Assembly: GCF_002101785.1 (NCBI RefSeq)
Contig: NZ_LQPJ01000052.1
Span: forward strand, 1-57,963
Source of the DNA: Mycobacterium palustre
GTDB lineage: Bacteria; Actinomycetota; Actinomycetes; Mycobacteriales; Mycobacteriaceae
Reading direction: 5' to 3'
DNA length: 57,963 nucleotides
Of this stretch, positions 18,235 through 30,718 are shown in pieces (position 1 is the first letter of the stretch; each line of letters opens with the position of its first letter). Below the pieces are notes generated by a model. The model searched no databases and was not told the DNA's origin. It was given only the letters and a program-made list of their open reading frames with translations. The position numbers were made by a program, and so were the translations under genes.

Positions 18235-19074
18235 ATGAAACGCATCTACGCCTTCGCGATCGGTCTCGCGATGCTGGTGGCCCCGCTGGCCGCCGCCGGC
18301 ATCGCGGCGGCCGACCCCATCACCCGGACGATGGATTACCAGCAGGCCACCGACATCGTCGTCATGCGCGGCCTGTCGCAGCGGGGCGTGCCGTTCTCCT
18401 GGGCCGGCGGCGGTGTCAACGGGCCCAGCCGCGGCAAGGGCACCGGCATCTACACCGTCGGGTTCGACGCCTCGGGCCTGATGCAATACGCCTACGCGGG
18501 CGCCGGCATCAAGCTGCCGCGCTCCTCCGGCGAGATGTACCGGGTCGGGCAGAAGGTGCTGCCGCAGCAGGCGCGCCGCGGCGACTTGATCTTCTACGGT
18601 CCCGAGGGCACCCAGAGCGTCGCGATGTACCTGGGCAACAACCAGATGCTCGAGGTGGGCGACGTGGTGCAGGTGTCGCCGGTGCGCAGCAACGGCATGG
18701 CCCCCTACCTGGTGCGCGTGCTGGGCACCCAGCAGGCGCCGCTGCAACAGGCGCCGGCCCAGCAGGCCCCAGTCCAGCAGGCGCCGCTCCAGCAGGCGCC
18801 GCTGCAACAGGCGCCGGCCCAGCAGGCCCCGCTCCAGCAGGCGCCGCTCCAACAGGCGCCCGCCCAGCAGGTGCCGCTGCAACAGGCACCCGCCCAGCAG
18901 GCGCCGCTGCAACAGGCCCCACTACAACAGGCGCCCGCCCAACAGGTGCCGCTGCAACAGGCCCCCGCCCAACAGGCGCCCGCCCAGCAGGCGCCGCTGC
19001 AGCAGATGCCGTTGCTGCAGCCGCCGACGCAACAGGCGCCGGTCCAGCAGGCTCCCGCCGTCGTCGTGCGGTAA
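18235..19074 (+). CDS. ripD: non-catalytic NlpC/P60 protein RipD
   Basis: A 279-residue secreted protein: signal peptide to about Ala26, NlpC/P60 domain (about 32-165), then a repeat tail. In active NlpC/P60 enzymes the motif is DCSGL; here it is DASGL with Ala79 replacing the nucleophile Cys, and the His normally in the HVGIYLG strand is Ser128 (SVAMYLG). M. tuberculosis RipD (Rv1566c) has the same losses and binds peptidoglycan without cutting it. The tail carries 21 QQ(A/V/M)P repeats, the part that binds peptidoglycan in RipD. ATG 18235 is chosen because it starts the signal peptide. Confidence 0.92.
   Translation: MKRIYAFAIGLAMLVAPLAAAGIAAADPITRTMDYQQATDIVVMRGLSQRGVPFSWAGGGVNGPSRGKGTGIYTVGFDASGLMQYAYAGAGIKLPRSSGEMYRVGQKVLPQQARRGDLIFYGPEGTQSVAMYLGNNQMLEVGDVVQVSPVRSNGMAPYLVRVLGTQQAPLQQAPAQQAPVQQAPLQQAPLQQAPAQQAPLQQAPLQQAPAQQVPLQQAPAQQAPLQQAPLQQAPAQQVPLQQAPAQQAPAQQAPLQQMPLLQPPTQQAPVQQAPAVVVR
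18730..19056 (+). repeat. in-frame 15-bp repeats coding QQ(A/V/M)P-x
   Basis: About 21 near-identical 15-bp units (CAGCAGGCGCCGCTG type) encode a Gln-Pro-rich tail of RipD. Tandem units of this length are prone to expansion and contraction between strains, always in whole pentapeptides, so tail length is likely polymorphic. Confidence 0.9.
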
Positions 19075-19167
19075 CCGCTCCCGGCTCTCCGGCCGGTCCC
19101 AACACCCGCCACTCGCTCCCTCGCGCACGGGAGCGGGGGGCGGGTTTGGGTAAATTGGCGGTCGACC

Positions 19168-21318
19168 ATGCAGAGCCTCGCACCTCCTCGATCCCCGGTC
19201 GCGGCCGCGCAGCCGGCCGTTACCGGGGCGCGCGCGGGTGGGTTCTACCGCTACGATCTCGACGGCCTGCGCGGCATCGCCATCGCGCTGGTCGCGGTGT
19301 TCCACGTCTGGTTCGGCCGGGTCTCCGGCGGCGTCGACGTGTTCTTGGCACTGTCGGGGTTCTTCTTCGGCGGCAAGATCCTGCGCGCCGCCCTCGACCC
19401 GGCGGCGTCGCTGTCACCGGTCGCCGAGGTGACCCGGCTGGTGCGCCGCCTGGTGCCCGCCCTGGTGGTGGTGCTGGCCGGGTGCGGGCTGCTGACCATC
19501 CTGGTGCAGCCCGAGACCCGCTGGGAGACGTTCGCCGATCAGAGCCTGGCCAGCCTGGGCTACTACCAGAACTGGGAGCTGGCCAACACCGCGTCCGATT
19601 ACCTGCGGGCCGGCGAGGCGGTCACCCCGCTGCAGCACATCTGGTCGATGTCGGTGCAGGGCCAGTTCTACATCGGGTTCCTGCTGCTGGTGGCCGGCTG
19701 CGCGTACGCCTTCCGCCGACCGCTGGGCGCCCACCTGCGGACCCTGTTTTTGGTGCTGCTGAGCGCGCTCACGGTGGCGTCGTTCGGGTACGCGGTCCTC
19801 GCCCATCAAAACAACCAGGCCATCGCCTATTACGACAGCTTCGCCCGGGCGTGGGAGCTGTTGCTGGGCGCGCTGGTCGGCGCGGTGGTCCCCCACATCC
19901 GCTGGCCGATGTGGCTGCGCACCGCGCTGGCCACCGCCGCGCTGGCGGCGATCGTGTCGTGCGGCGCGCTGATCGACGGCGTCAAACAATTCCCCGGGCC
20001 GTGGGCCCTGGTCCCCGTCGGGGCCACCGTGCTGATGATCCTGGCCGGGGCCAACCTGGGCCGTGACCGCGCCGGTGAGCGGATGCCGCTGCCGAACCGG
20101 CTGCTGGCCACCGGGCCGCTGGTGGCGCTGGGCGCGATGGCGTATTCGCTGTATCTGTGGCATTGGCCGCTGCTCATCTTCTGGCTGTCCTACAGCGGGC
20201 ACCGGCACGCCGGCTTCGTCGAGGGGGCGGCGGTACTGCTGGTGTCCGGCGTGCTGGCCCACCTGACCACCCGGCTCGTCGAGGACCCGCTGCGCTACCG
20301 GGCCCCGGCCCCGTCGGCGATGCCGACGACCCCGTGGTGGGTGCGCCTGCGCCGCCCGACGATGGCGCTCGGATCGATGGTGGTGCTGCTCGGCGTCACC
20401 CTCACCGCGACCTCCTTCACCTGGCGTCAGCACGTCACGGTGTTGCGCTCGGCGGGCAAGGAGCTCAGCGTCCTCAACCCGCAGGATTACCCCGGCGCCC
20501 GCGCCCTGACCGAGCGCGTGCGGGTGCCCGCCCTGCCGATGCGGCCGACCGTTTTGGAGGTCAAGCACGACCTGCCGGACTCCACCCGCGACGGCTGCAT
20601 CAGCGACTTCGTCAACCCCGCGGTGGTCAACTGCACCTACGGCGACGTGCGCGCCTCCCGCACCATCGCCCTGGCCGGCGGTTCGCACGCCGAACACTGG
20701 CTGCCGGCGCTGCAGTTGCTCGGGACCATGCATCACTTCAAGGTCGTGACGTACCTGAAGATGGGCTGCCCGCTGTCCACCGAGGAAGTCCCGTTGATCA
20801 TGGGCAACAACGCCCCGTACCCGCAGTGCCGCGAATGGGTGCAACGGACGCTGGACAAGCTCATCGCCGACCGCCCCGACTACGTGTTCACCACCACCAC
20901 CCGGCCCTGGAACATCAAGACCGGCGACGTGATGCCGGCGACCTACATCGGCATCTGGCAGACGTTGTCCGACAACAACATCCCGATCCTCGGCATGCGC
21001 GACACGCCGTGGCTGGTCAAGAACGACAAACCGTTCGACCCCGCCGACTGCCTGGCCAAGGGCGGCAACGCGCAGTCGTGCGCGATCAAGCGCTCCGACG
21101 TGCTGTCGGACCGCAACCAGACCCTCGACTTCGTCGCGCAGTTCCCGCTGCTCAAGGTCCTCGACATGTCCGACGCGATCTGCCGCGCCGACGTCTGCCG
21201 CCCGGTCGAGGGCAACGTGCTGATCTACCACGGCGCCCACCACCTGTCCCCCACCTACGTGCGGACCATGGCCACCGAACTGGGCCGCCAGATCGCCGCC
21301 AACACCGGCTGGTGGTGA
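19168..21318 (+). CDS. membrane acyltransferase-3 with C-terminal SGNH domain (Rv1565c-like)
   Basis: A 716-residue two-domain envelope enzyme. Residues about 25-400 form the polytopic acyltransferase-3 domain, starting FYRYDLDGLRGIAIALVAVFH with the family His, and ending near a last helix before residue 420. The rest is extracytoplasmic and SGNH-like: GGSHAEHWLPALQ at block I and HHLSPTYVR at block V. The canonical GDSH has a Gly in the Asp position here; the nucleophile Ser and catalytic His remain. Such OafA/OatA-like proteins O-acylate cell-wall sugars or secreted glycans. It lies between ripD and treX, as in M. tuberculosis; acceptor unknown. Confidence 0.88.
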   Translation: MQSLAPPRSPVAAAQPAVTGARAGGFYRYDLDGLRGIAIALVAVFHVWFGRVSGGVDVFLALSGFFFGGKILRAALDPAASLSPVAEVTRLVRRLVPALVVVLAGCGLLTILVQPETRWETFADQSLASLGYYQNWELANTASDYLRAGEAVTPLQHIWSMSVQGQFYIGFLLLVAGCAYAFRRPLGAHLRTLFLVLLSALTVASFGYAVLAHQNNQAIAYYDSFARAWELLLGALVGAVVPHIRWPMWLRTALATAALAAIVSCGALIDGVKQFPGPWALVPVGATVLMILAGANLGRDRAGERMPLPNRLLATGPLVALGAMAYSLYLWHWPLLIFWLSYSGHRHAGFVEGAAVLLVSGVLAHLTTRLVEDPLRYRAPAPSAMPTTPWWVRLRRPTMALGSMVVLLGVTLTATSFTWRQHVTVLRSAGKELSVLNPQDYPGARALTERVRVPALPMRPTVLEVKHDLPDSTRDGCISDFVNPAVVNCTYGDVRASRTIALAGGSHAEHWLPALQLLGTMHHFKVVTYLKMGCPLSTEEVPLIMGNNAPYPQCREWVQRTLDKLIADRPDYVFTTTTRPWNIKTGDVMPATYIGIWQTLSDNNIPILGMRDTPWLVKNDKPFDPADCLAKGGNAQSCAIKRSDVLSDRNQTLDFVAQFPLLKVLDMSDAICRADVCRPVEGNVLIYHGAHHLSPTYVRTMATELGRQIAANTGWW

Positions 21319-21361
21319 CGGAGTAACCCGGCGGGCGCGACCCCGGCACGGATAAGGTCGA

Positions 21362-23578
<2,217 letters not shown>

Positions 23579-23581
23579 CGC

Positions 23582-25882
23582 ATGGCCTTACCTGTCCTTT
23601 CCACCTACCGGCTGCAGCTCCGCGGCGAGTCCAGCGGCTTCGGGTTCACCCTCGCCGACGCCGAGGACCTCCTCGACTACCTCGACGACCTGGGCGTGAC
23701 CCACCTGTACCTGTCGCCGATCCTGACCGCGGCGCCCGGGTCCACGCACGGTTACGACGTCACCGACCCGACGACGGTGTCACCGGAACTGGGCGGTGCC
23801 GACGGGCTGGCCCGGTTGTCGGCGGCGGCCCGCGCGCGCGGCATGGGGCTGGTCGTCGACATCGTGCCCAACCACGTCGGCATCGACTCGCCGCAGGAGA
23901 ACCCGTGGTGGTGGGACGTGCTGCGGCACGGCCGGGACTCGCCGTACGCGTCGTTCTTCGACATCGACTGGGACCTCGACGTGGACGGCCGAATCGTGTT
24001 GCCCATCTTGGGGTCTGACGACGACGCGGCCGACCTGACGGTCGACGGGGACCTGCTGCGCCTCGGCGACCTGGCCCTGCCGATCGCGCCGGGCACCGGA
24101 CAGGGAACCGGCGAACAGGTGCACGACCGCCAGCACTACCGGCTGGTGGGCTGGCGCAACGGGGTCTGCGGCTACCGGCGGTTCTTCTCGATCACCTCGC
24201 TGGCCGGCCTACGCCAGGAGGACCCCGCGGTGTTCGCGGCCACCCACACCGAGGTGGCCCGCTGGTTCAACGAGGGCCTGGTGGACGGCGTGCGCATCGA
24301 CCACCCGGACGGATTGTCCGATCCCGCTGGATATCTGGTCCGGCTGCGGGAGCTGACCGGCCCGGACGCCTGGATCGTCATCGAGAAGATCCTCGCCGTC
24401 GACGAGGCGCTGGAGCCGACGCTGCCGGTGGCCGGCACCACCGGCTACGACGTGCTGCGGCAGGTCGGCGGGGTCTTCGTGGACCCGGGCGGCGAACCGG
24501 CGCTCACCGCGCTCGTCGGCTCCGCCGGCGTCGACTACCGGGCCATGCCAAAGCTGCTGGCCGAGCTCAAGATTCGGACCGCGACGCAGACGTTGGCCAG
24601 CGAGCTGGCCCGGCTGCGGCGCGCCATCGCGGCCGCGGCGGGCGTCGACCACCCGTTGCTGCCCGAGGCCGTGGCCACGCTGCTCACCCACATCGACGTC
24701 TACCGCTGCGACTACCCCGGCCTCGCCGCCATGCTGCCCACGGCGTTGGCCGAAACCCAGTCCGCCGCACCGCATCTGGGACCGGCGCTGCAGGTCCTGG
24801 CCGCGGCGCTGGCCCACCGCGGCGAGCCGGCCACCCGGCTGCAGCAGCTGTGCGGGGCGGTGACCGCCAAGGCCGTCGAGGATTGCCTGTTCTACCGCGA
24901 CGCCCGGCTGGTGTCGCTCAACGAGGTGGGCGGCGAACCCCACCGCTTCGGCGTCGGCCTGGCGGAGTTTCACCAGAACGCCGCCGACCGCGCCCGGCTG
25001 TGGCCGCAGGCGATGACGACCCTGACCACCCACGACACCAAGCGCGGCGAGGACGTGCGGGCCCGGATCGGCGTGCTCTCCCAGGTTCCGTCGCTGTGGA
25101 CGGAGTTCTTGGCGCGCTGGGAGATCAAGGCACCCTCCCCCGAACCCGCAACCGGACAGTTTTTGTGGCAGAACATCTTCGGCGTGTGGCCCCTCACCGG
25201 TCAGGTGACCGATGAGCTGCGCGGCCGGCTGCACCAATACGCCGAGAAGGCCATCCGCGAGGCGGCCTGGCACACCTCCTGGAACGACCCGGACCCCGGG
25301 TTCGAGACGGCGGTGCACACCTGGCTGGACACCGTGTTGGACGGGCCGGTGGCCGGCCAGCTGACCGAGCTTGTCTCGCAACTCAATCCGCATGCCGCGA
25401 GCGACGCGCTGGGCCAGAAGCTGCTGGCGCTGACCGTCCCGGGGATTCCCGACGTCTACCAGGGCACCGAGCTGTGGGACGACAGCCTGGTCGACCCGGA
25501 CAACCGCCGCGCGGTCGACTACGCCGCGCGGCGGGCCGCGCTGAAAGAGCTGCAGCACCCCAAGATTCGGGTCGTCACCACCGCGCTTCGGGTGCGCCGC
25601 GCCCATCCCGAGACGTTCCTGCGCGGCGACTACGTCCCGGTGCTGGCCGAGGGCGAGGCCAGCGAGCACATCGTGGCGTTCCGCCGCGGCACGGACATCG
25701 TGGTCGCGGTGACCCGCTGGACCGTCCGGCTGGCCGAAAAGGGCTGGGGCAACACCGTGTTGCCGCTGCCGGAGGGTACCTGGGTGGACGCGCTCAGCGG
25801 CGCCATCGCCGACGGTCCGACGGCGGCCGCCCAGTCGTTCTCCGACCTGCCCGTCGTGCTGCTGGAGCGCCATCATGGCTGA
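23582..25882 (+). CDS. treY: maltooligosyltrehalose synthase
   Basis: A 766-residue GH13 intramolecular transglycosylase that turns the reducing-end alpha-1,4 link of a maltodextrin into the alpha,alpha-1,1 link of maltooligosyltrehalose. Diagnostic runs are STYRLQL at the N terminus, VVDIVPNHVGID, VRIDHPDGLSDP (nucleophile Asp240), WIVIEKILAVDE (Glu268) and TTHDTKRGEDVRAR (Asp485), plus the family's VPGIPDVYQGTE near the C terminus. It starts 3 bp after treX and its last 8 bp overlap treZ, so the three are translationally coupled. Confidence 0.96.
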   Translation: MALPVLSTYRLQLRGESSGFGFTLADAEDLLDYLDDLGVTHLYLSPILTAAPGSTHGYDVTDPTTVSPELGGADGLARLSAAARARGMGLVVDIVPNHVGIDSPQENPWWWDVLRHGRDSPYASFFDIDWDLDVDGRIVLPILGSDDDAADLTVDGDLLRLGDLALPIAPGTGQGTGEQVHDRQHYRLVGWRNGVCGYRRFFSITSLAGLRQEDPAVFAATHTEVARWFNEGLVDGVRIDHPDGLSDPAGYLVRLRELTGPDAWIVIEKILAVDEALEPTLPVAGTTGYDVLRQVGGVFVDPGGEPALTALVGSAGVDYRAMPKLLAELKIRTATQTLASELARLRRAIAAAAGVDHPLLPEAVATLLTHIDVYRCDYPGLAAMLPTALAETQSAAPHLGPALQVLAAALAHRGEPATRLQQLCGAVTAKAVEDCLFYRDARLVSLNEVGGEPHRFGVGLAEFHQNAADRARLWPQAMTTLTTHDTKRGEDVRARIGVLSQVPSLWTEFLARWEIKAPSPEPATGQFLWQNIFGVWPLTGQVTDELRGRLHQYAEKAIREAAWHTSWNDPDPGFETAVHTWLDTVLDGPVAGQLTELVSQLNPHAASDALGQKLLALTVPGIPDVYQGTELWDDSLVDPDNRRAVDYAARRAALKELQHPKIRVVTTALRVRRAHPETFLRGDYVPVLAEGEASEHIVAFRRGTDIVVAVTRWTVRLAEKGWGNTVLPLPEGTWVDALSGAIADGPTAAAQSFSDLPVVLLERHHG

Positions 25883-27620
25883 ATTCCGGGTGTGGGCGCC
25901 CAAACCGGCGCGGGTGCGGCTCGACGTCGACGGCCGGGTGCACGCGATGACGCGCTCGGACGACGGCTGGTGGCACGCCGACGTCGAGGCGGCGCCGGAC
26001 GCCCGGTACGGGTTCCTGCTCGACGACGACCCGACCGTGCTGCCCGACCCGCGGTCGCCGCGCCAGCCCGACGGGGTGCACGCCCGCTCGCAGCTGTGGG
26101 ACCCGGGCGCCATCGCAGGATTCGCCTGGACCGACGGGAATTGGCCCGGCCGCTCGCTGGACGGCCGCGCGGTGATCTACGAGCTGCACGTCGGGACGTT
26201 CACACCGTCCGGCACGCTGGATGCCGCCGTTGAAAAGCTTGACTATCTGGTCGATCTGGGCGTCGACTTCGTCGAGCTGATGCCGGTGAACTCCTTCGCC
26301 GGCACCCACGGCTGGGGGTACGACGGCGTGCTGTGGTACAGCGTGCACGAACCCTACGGCGGACCCGACGCCCTGGTCCGGTTCGTCGACGCCTGCCACG
26401 CCCGCGGCCTCGCGGTGCTGATCGACGCGGTGTTCAACCACCTGGGCCCGTCCGGGAACTACCTGCCCCGCTTCGGGCCCTACCTGTCGTCGGCGAGCAA
26501 CCCGTGGGGCGAGGGGATCAACATCGCCGACGCCGACTCGGACGAGGTGCGGCGCTACATCATCGGGTGCGCGCTGCGCTGGATGCGCGACTTCCACGCC
26601 GACGGCCTGCGGCTGGACGCCGTGCACGCGCTGGTCGACACCACGGCCATCCACATCCTCGAAGAGCTCGCCACCGAAACCGACTGGCTGTCAAGGCAGC
26701 TGGGCCGGCCCCTGTCGCTGGTGGCCGAAAGCGACCTCAACGACCCGCGGTTGATCACCCCCCGCGACCGCAACGGCTACGGGCTGACCGCCCAGTGGGC
26801 CGACGACATCCATCACGCGATCCACACGGCGGTGTCCGGTGAACGCCAGGGCTACTACGCCGACTTCGGTTCGTTGCAAACCCTGGCGGAAACGCTGCGG
26901 CACGGTTACTTTCACGCCGGCACGTATTCGTCGTTCCGGCGCCGCCGCCACGGGCGACCGCTGGACACCACCGAGGGCACGGGCATCCCGGCCACCCGGC
27001 TGGTCGCCTACACCTGCACCCACGACCAGGTCGGCAACCGCGCCCTCGGGGATCGCCCGTCGCAGAACCTGAACGCCGGCCAGCTCGCCGTCAAGGCCGC
27101 CCTCGCGCTCGGATCACCCTACACCGCAATGCTTTTCATGGGTGAGGAATGGGCGGCCTCGACGCCCTTCCTCTTCTTCAGCTCCCACCCCGAACCGGAG
27201 CTGGCCCGCGCCACCGCCGAGGGCCGCAAGGCCGAATTCGCCGAGCACGGCTGGAACGCCGACGACATCCCCGACCCGCAGGATCCCCAGACGTTCCAGC
27301 GCTCCAAGCTGATTTGGGACGAGGTCGACTCCGGCGAGCACGCCCGGCTGCTCCGGGTGTACCGGGATTTGATCGCCCTGCGGCACCACGACGCCGACAT
27401 GGCCGACCCCTGGCTCGATCACCTCACCGTCGACTACGACGAGGACGAACGCTGGATCAGCGTGGGCCGCGGCGGGTTGCGCATCGTGTGCAACCTCGGC
27501 GCCGAGCCGGTCAACGTCCCTGTCGCCGGCGAGGTCGTGCTGGCTTGGGGGGAGCCGACCGTGGACCGGCAGGGCACCGTCCTGGACGGCCACTCGTTCG
27601 CCATCCTGCGGGTACAGTAG
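25875..27620 (+). CDS. treZ: maltooligosyltrehalose trehalohydrolase
   Basis: A 581-residue GH13 enzyme that hydrolyses maltooligosyltrehalose to free trehalose, the last step of the TreXYZ path. The N terminus [18 protein letters not shown] is a CBM48-like domain; the barrel holds [33 protein letters not shown] (Asp248), LVAESDLND (Glu285) and [14 protein letters not shown] (Asp384), then the family run [15 protein letters not shown]. It overlaps treY by 8 bp. Full length for the family with all catalytic residues present. Confidence 0.96.
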   Translation: MAEFRVWAPKPARVRLDVDGRVHAMTRSDDGWWHADVEAAPDARYGFLLDDDPTVLPDPRSPRQPDGVHARSQLWDPGAIAGFAWTDGNWPGRSLDGRAVIYELHVGTFTPSGTLDAAVEKLDYLVDLGVDFVELMPVNSFAGTHGWGYDGVLWYSVHEPYGGPDALVRFVDACHARGLAVLIDAVFNHLGPSGNYLPRFGPYLSSASNPWGEGINIADADSDEVRRYIIGCALRWMRDFHADGLRLDAVHALVDTTAIHILEELATETDWLSRQLGRPLSLVAESDLNDPRLITPRDRNGYGLTAQWADDIHHAIHTAVSGERQGYYADFGSLQTLAETLRHGYFHAGTYSSFRRRRHGRPLDTTEGTGIPATRLVAYTCTHDQVGNRALGDRPSQNLNAGQLAVKAALALGSPYTAMLFMGEEWAASTPFLFFSSHPEPELARATAEGRKAEFAEHGWNADDIPDPQDPQTFQRSKLIWDEVDSGEHARLLRVYRDLIALRHHDADMADPWLDHLTVDYDEDERWISVGRGGLRIVCNLGAEPVNVPVAGEVVLAWGEPTVDRQGTVLDGHSFAILRVQ

Positions 27621-27675
27621 GAAGCATCACCTAGATCACCTAAGTAATGCGCGCCGCGCGGAAAGGGGCTGCCTG

Positions 27676-28578
27676 ATGGCCCGCACCGAGAACGACACGT
27701 GGGATCTGGCGTCCAGCGTCGGCGCGACCGCGACGGCGGTGGCCGCTTCGCGCGCGATGGCGTCGCAGGGCCCGGATCCCCTGCTGGACGACCCGTGGGC
27801 CGACCCGCTGGTGCGCGCGGTCGGCATCGACACCTTCGTCAAGCTGATCGACGGCGAGATCGGGCCCGCCGGCGACGATCCCGTGCTCAGCCGCCGTTCC
27901 ATGAACGAGCAGATCGCCGTGCGGACGCGCTTTTTCGACGACTTCTTCGTCCAGGCCACCGGTTCGGGCATCACGCAGGCGGTGATCCTGGCGTCCGGCC
28001 TGGACACCCGCGCCTATCGCCTGCCGTGGCCGGCCGGCACGGTGGTCTACGAGATCGACCAGCCCGAGGTCATCGAGTTCAAGACGCGGACCCTGGCCGG
28101 CCTCGGGGCCGAACCGACCTCCCCGCGCCGCACGGTCGCGATCGACCTGCGCGACGACTGGCCCGCGGCGCTGGCGGCGGCCGGGTTCGACACGACGCGT
28201 CCGACGGCGTGGAGCGCCGAAGGCCTGCTGCCCTACCTACCGCCCGAGGCCCAGGACCGCCTGTTCGACAACGTCACCGGGCTCTCGGCGCCCGGCAGCA
28301 GGGTCGCGACCGAGCACCTGGACCTGCGCAATGTCCCCCCGGACTGGGCGGACCGGCTCACCGAGCGGTCCCGCCGCATCGGTTCCGACATCAATCTGGC
28401 CGAGCTGTTCTACACCGGCGAGCGCAACACCGCCGCCGAGTACCTCGCCGGACACGGTTGGCGGGTCGACGTCCGAACCACCGAGCAGGCATACGCCGCC
28501 AACGGGTTTCAGCTGCCCGACGACCCGTTGGCCGCCTTCGGCCGCGACTCCGGCTACCTGACCGCCACGCTGGGTTAG
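27676..28578 (+). CDS. class I SAM-dependent methyltransferase, TIGR00027/UPF0677 family
   Basis: A 300-residue member of the large mycobacterial family of putative methyltransferases related to leucine carboxyl methyltransferases. Signature segments are [21 protein letters not shown] at the N terminus, [14 protein letters not shown] [10 protein letters not shown], the SAM site [15 protein letters not shown] (about 97-111) and [20 protein letters not shown]. Targets of these proteins are mostly unknown. AAAGGGG sits 9 bases before the ATG. The upstream 55 bp hold a repeated CACCTA. In M. tuberculosis the vapBC11 toxin-antitoxin pair occupies this interval, so this gene belongs to a variable segment. 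Confidence 0.9.
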   Translation: MARTENDTWDLASSVGATATAVAASRAMASQGPDPLLDDPWADPLVRAVGIDTFVKLIDGEIGPAGDDPVLSRRSMNEQIAVRTRFFDDFFVQATGSGITQAVILASGLDTRAYRLPWPAGTVVYEIDQPEVIEFKTRTLAGLGAEPTSPRRTVAIDLRDDWPAALAAAGFDTTRPTAWSAEGLLPYLPPEAQDRLFDNVTGLSAPGSRVATEHLDLRNVPPDWADRLTERSRRIGSDINLAELFYTGERNTAAEYLAGHGWRVDVRTTEQAYAANGFQLPDDPLAAFGRDSGYLTATLG

Positions 28579-28714
28579 GGACGCCACGTTCGTCACGACC
28601 GCGCGTCACGACGACGTGGTCGCCCACCGTCGCCTATCCGCGGGGTGTATCGCTACCCCCCATCACCGTGGTCGACTTACTAGGTCAGCCATCAGGCGAA
28701 ACGGAGGGCTCGCC

Positions 28715-28813
28715 ATGATCATCCTCGGCATCATCCTGGTCGTCATCGGTGCCATCCTGTGGATCCTCGGCGCCACCGGTCGCGCGGTCGGCGGTCGGCG
28801 GCACTGGTTCTGA
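28715..28813 (+). CDS. very small membrane peptide (DUF6131-like)
   Basis: A 32-residue peptide, MIILGIILVVIGAILWILGA followed by TGRAVGGRRHWF: one hydrophobic helix and a basic tail. GGAGG lies 7 bases before the ATG, a better site than most genes here have. Small mycobacterial proteins ending GGRRH with a hydrophobic N terminus are widespread (DUF6131), usually somewhat longer and with two helices, so this may be a short version. Function unknown. Its 3' end overlaps the proposed start of the glycosylase gene. Confidence 0.7.
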   Translation: MIILGIILVVIGAILWILGATGRAVGGRRHWF

Positions 28814-29427
28814 CATCCGGCCGGGGCCCCGCCGCGGAAAGCAAGGTTCGGTTCACCCGCGACGAGCTGAAGCGGTTCAGCGGTAGGACGCTGCCAGACC
28901 TGATCTCGGGCCGAGTCCGGCTGCTGTTCGTCGGGATCAACCCCGGCCTGAGAACCGTTGCCGTGCAAGCCCATTTCGCTCCGCGCGGCAATCGGTTCTG
29001 GCCGGCGCTATTCCGCGCCGGCATCACCGATCACCTGATCGACGCCTCGTCCGGATTCACGCCCGCCGACCGGAAATACCTGTTGAATCGCGGCATCGGC
29101 ATCACCAACCTCGTCGACCGGGCGACCGCGGGCGCGGACGAACTGACCGTCCGCGAACTGGTCGAGGGCCGACGCAAGCTCGACGCGACGGTGGAAAGGT
29201 ACTCGCCCCGCGTCGTCGCCGTGCTCGGCATCATCGCCTTCCGCGACGCGTTCGGCGACCGCCGCGCCAGGCCCGGGAAGCAGCCGACGCCCTACCCGGG
29301 CACCGAACTGTGGGTGGTCCCCAACCCGAGCGGTCGCAACGCCCACGCGTCCGTGGCCGACCTCGCCGCCGCCTACGGCGAAGTCGCCCGCGCCGCCGGC
29401 ATTCCTACACGCTCGGACGCCCGGTAG
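28759..29427 (+). CDS. G/T(U) mismatch-specific DNA glycosylase (Mug/TDG family)
   Basis: Base-excision repair enzyme that removes uracil or thymine from mispairs. The family motifs are LLFVGINPGLRT (about residues 55-66), where the GINPG loop binds the abasic strand, GNRFWPAL, and VVPNPSGRNAH near the C terminus, in place of the HPSP loop of other UDGs. The start is uncertain: GTG 28759 is the only usual start codon before the conserved domain, gives 222 residues and overlaps the small membrane gene by 55 bp. The 3' end overlaps the convergent MocR gene by 23 bp. Confidence 0.85.
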   Translation: MDPRRHRSRGRRSAALVLTSGRGPAAESKVRFTRDELKRFSGRTLPDLISGRVRLLFVGINPGLRTVAVQAHFAPRGNRFWPALFRAGITDHLIDASSGFTPADRKYLLNRGIGITNLVDRATAGADELTVRELVEGRRKLDATVERYSPRVVAVLGIIAFRDAFGDRRARPGKQPTPYPGTELWVVPNPSGRNAHASVADLAAAYGEVARAAGIPTRSDAR

Positions 29428-30718
29428 CCCGCACCGCTTCGGCGATCGCGCCGGCGAGCGGATCGATCTCGTCGTCGCCCAAATCGGCGATGGTGACCCG
29501 CATTCCGGGTGACGTGCGGATCCGGAAACGCGTCCCGGGCGCCGCGGCCCACCCCGCGGCCAGCAGCCGGGTAATGGCGACGGTCTCGTCGGGCACCGCA
29601 ACCCACACGTTGAGCCCGGACCGCCCGTGCGCGGCCACGCCCCGCTCGGCCAACTTGGCGCACAACCGCGTCCGGGTGCGGGCGTATCGCGCCTCCGCCC
29701 GGCCGACGAGGCGCGCCGCCTCCGGGTCCGACCACAGGCCGACCGCGATGTCCTGCAACAGGTGGCTCACCCAACCGGGCCCCAGCCGCAGGCGGCCCTG
29801 CACCCGCTCGACGGTGCGGCGGTCCCCCGCGAGCACCGCGACGCGCAGGTCGGGGCCGTAGGCCTTCGACGCCGAGCGCACGAAGGCCCAGCGCCGCGTC
29901 GATCCGGCCAGGGTGTGCAGCGCCGCGCCGGCGATGCCCGCGCAGTGGTCGTCCTCGACCAGCAGCAGGTCGTCGCCGCGGCCGGACAGCAAGGCGCGCA
30001 ACGCTTCCGCGCGATCGGCCGACAGCGCCGCAGCGGTCGGGTTTTGCGCGCGGTTGGTCAACACCACCGCGCGCGCCCCGCGACCGAGCGCGCGCTCCAT
30101 GTCGGCGACCACCGGCCCGTCATCGTCGACCCGCACCGGCTCGGCCGAAAGACCAAGCGCTGCAAGCAGATCCAGGAGGTTGGCCCAACCCGGGTCTTCG
30201 ACGGCCACCCGGTCCCCCGGGCGCAGGTGCGCGGCCAGGGCGCGCTCGATGCCGTCCAGCGCGCCGCTTGTCACCGCCAGGTGATCGGCGGGCACGCCGT
30301 CGCAAGAGAGCGCGTGACGGGTGAATTCGGCCAGCTCCGGCGACAGGGCCGGCTCCCCGTATAGCACCGGCCCGGGCCGCCGGACCCGGGCAAGCCCGAC
30401 CGGCAACAGCGCCGGGTCCGGGTTGCCGGTCGACAGGTCGCGCACGCCTTTGGGGACGTCGACCCCGAGCAGCGAGCGGGGCGTGGTCGCGGGGCGGTGC
30501 CGTACCCGGGTGCCGCGCCGCCCGGCCGTCTCGATCGCCCCCCGATCGCGCAGCAGGCGATACGCCGCGGCCACGGTGTTGGCGTTCACGCCGAGCCGGC
30601 CGGCCAAGTCGCGGATCGGCGGCAACGCGTCGCCGGGCGCCAGGGCGCCGCGGGAGATGGCGTCCTCCACGTTGGCGGCTATGGATTGCGCCCCGGTCCC
30701 CGTATATCGTACTGACAC
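29405..30718 (-). CDS. MocR/PdxR-type GntR regulator with aminotransferase domain
   Basis: A 437-residue regulator with an N-terminal GntR winged helix (about 8-75; PPIRDLAGRLGVNANTVAAAYRLL) fused to a fold-type I aminotransferase domain. PLP-site residues are present: Asn226 (NRAQNPTAA), Asp257 (VEDDHCAG) and the Schiff-base Lys285 (RSASKAYGPDLR). MocR proteins sense PLP or amino compounds and control vitamin B6 or amine genes. The GTG start has no ribosome site, while CATAAT on its strand ends about six bases upstream, so a leaderless mRNA is likely. It is divergent from a PPOX-fold gene. Confidence 0.92.
   Translation of the reverse strand: MSVRYTGTGAQSIAANVEDAISRGALAPGDALPPIRDLAGRLGVNANTVAAAYRLLRDRGAIETAGRRGTRVRHRPATTPRSLLGVDVPKGVRDLSTGNPDPALLPVGLARVRRPGPVLYGEPALSPELAEFTRHALSCDGVPADHLAVTSGALDGIERALAAHLRPGDRVAVEDPGWANLLDLLAALGLSAEPVRVDDDGPVVADMERALGRGARAVVLTNRAQNPTAAALSADRAEALRALLSGRGDDLLLVEDDHCAGIAGAALHTLAGSTRRWAFVRSASKAYGPDLRVAVLAGDRRTVERVQGRLRLGPGWVSHLLQDIAVGLWSDPEAARLVGRAEARYARTRTRLCAKLAERGVAAHGRSGLNVWVAVPDETVAITRLLAAGWAAAPGTRFRIRTSPGMRVTIADLGDDEIDPLAGAIAEAVRATGRPSV

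Noticed and set aside
18509..19169. Long open frames antisense to the RipD repeat region encoding Cys-Ser-Gly-Ala repeats.
   Set aside because: They are mirror images of the 15-bp repeats of the sense gene and have no start context or homology.
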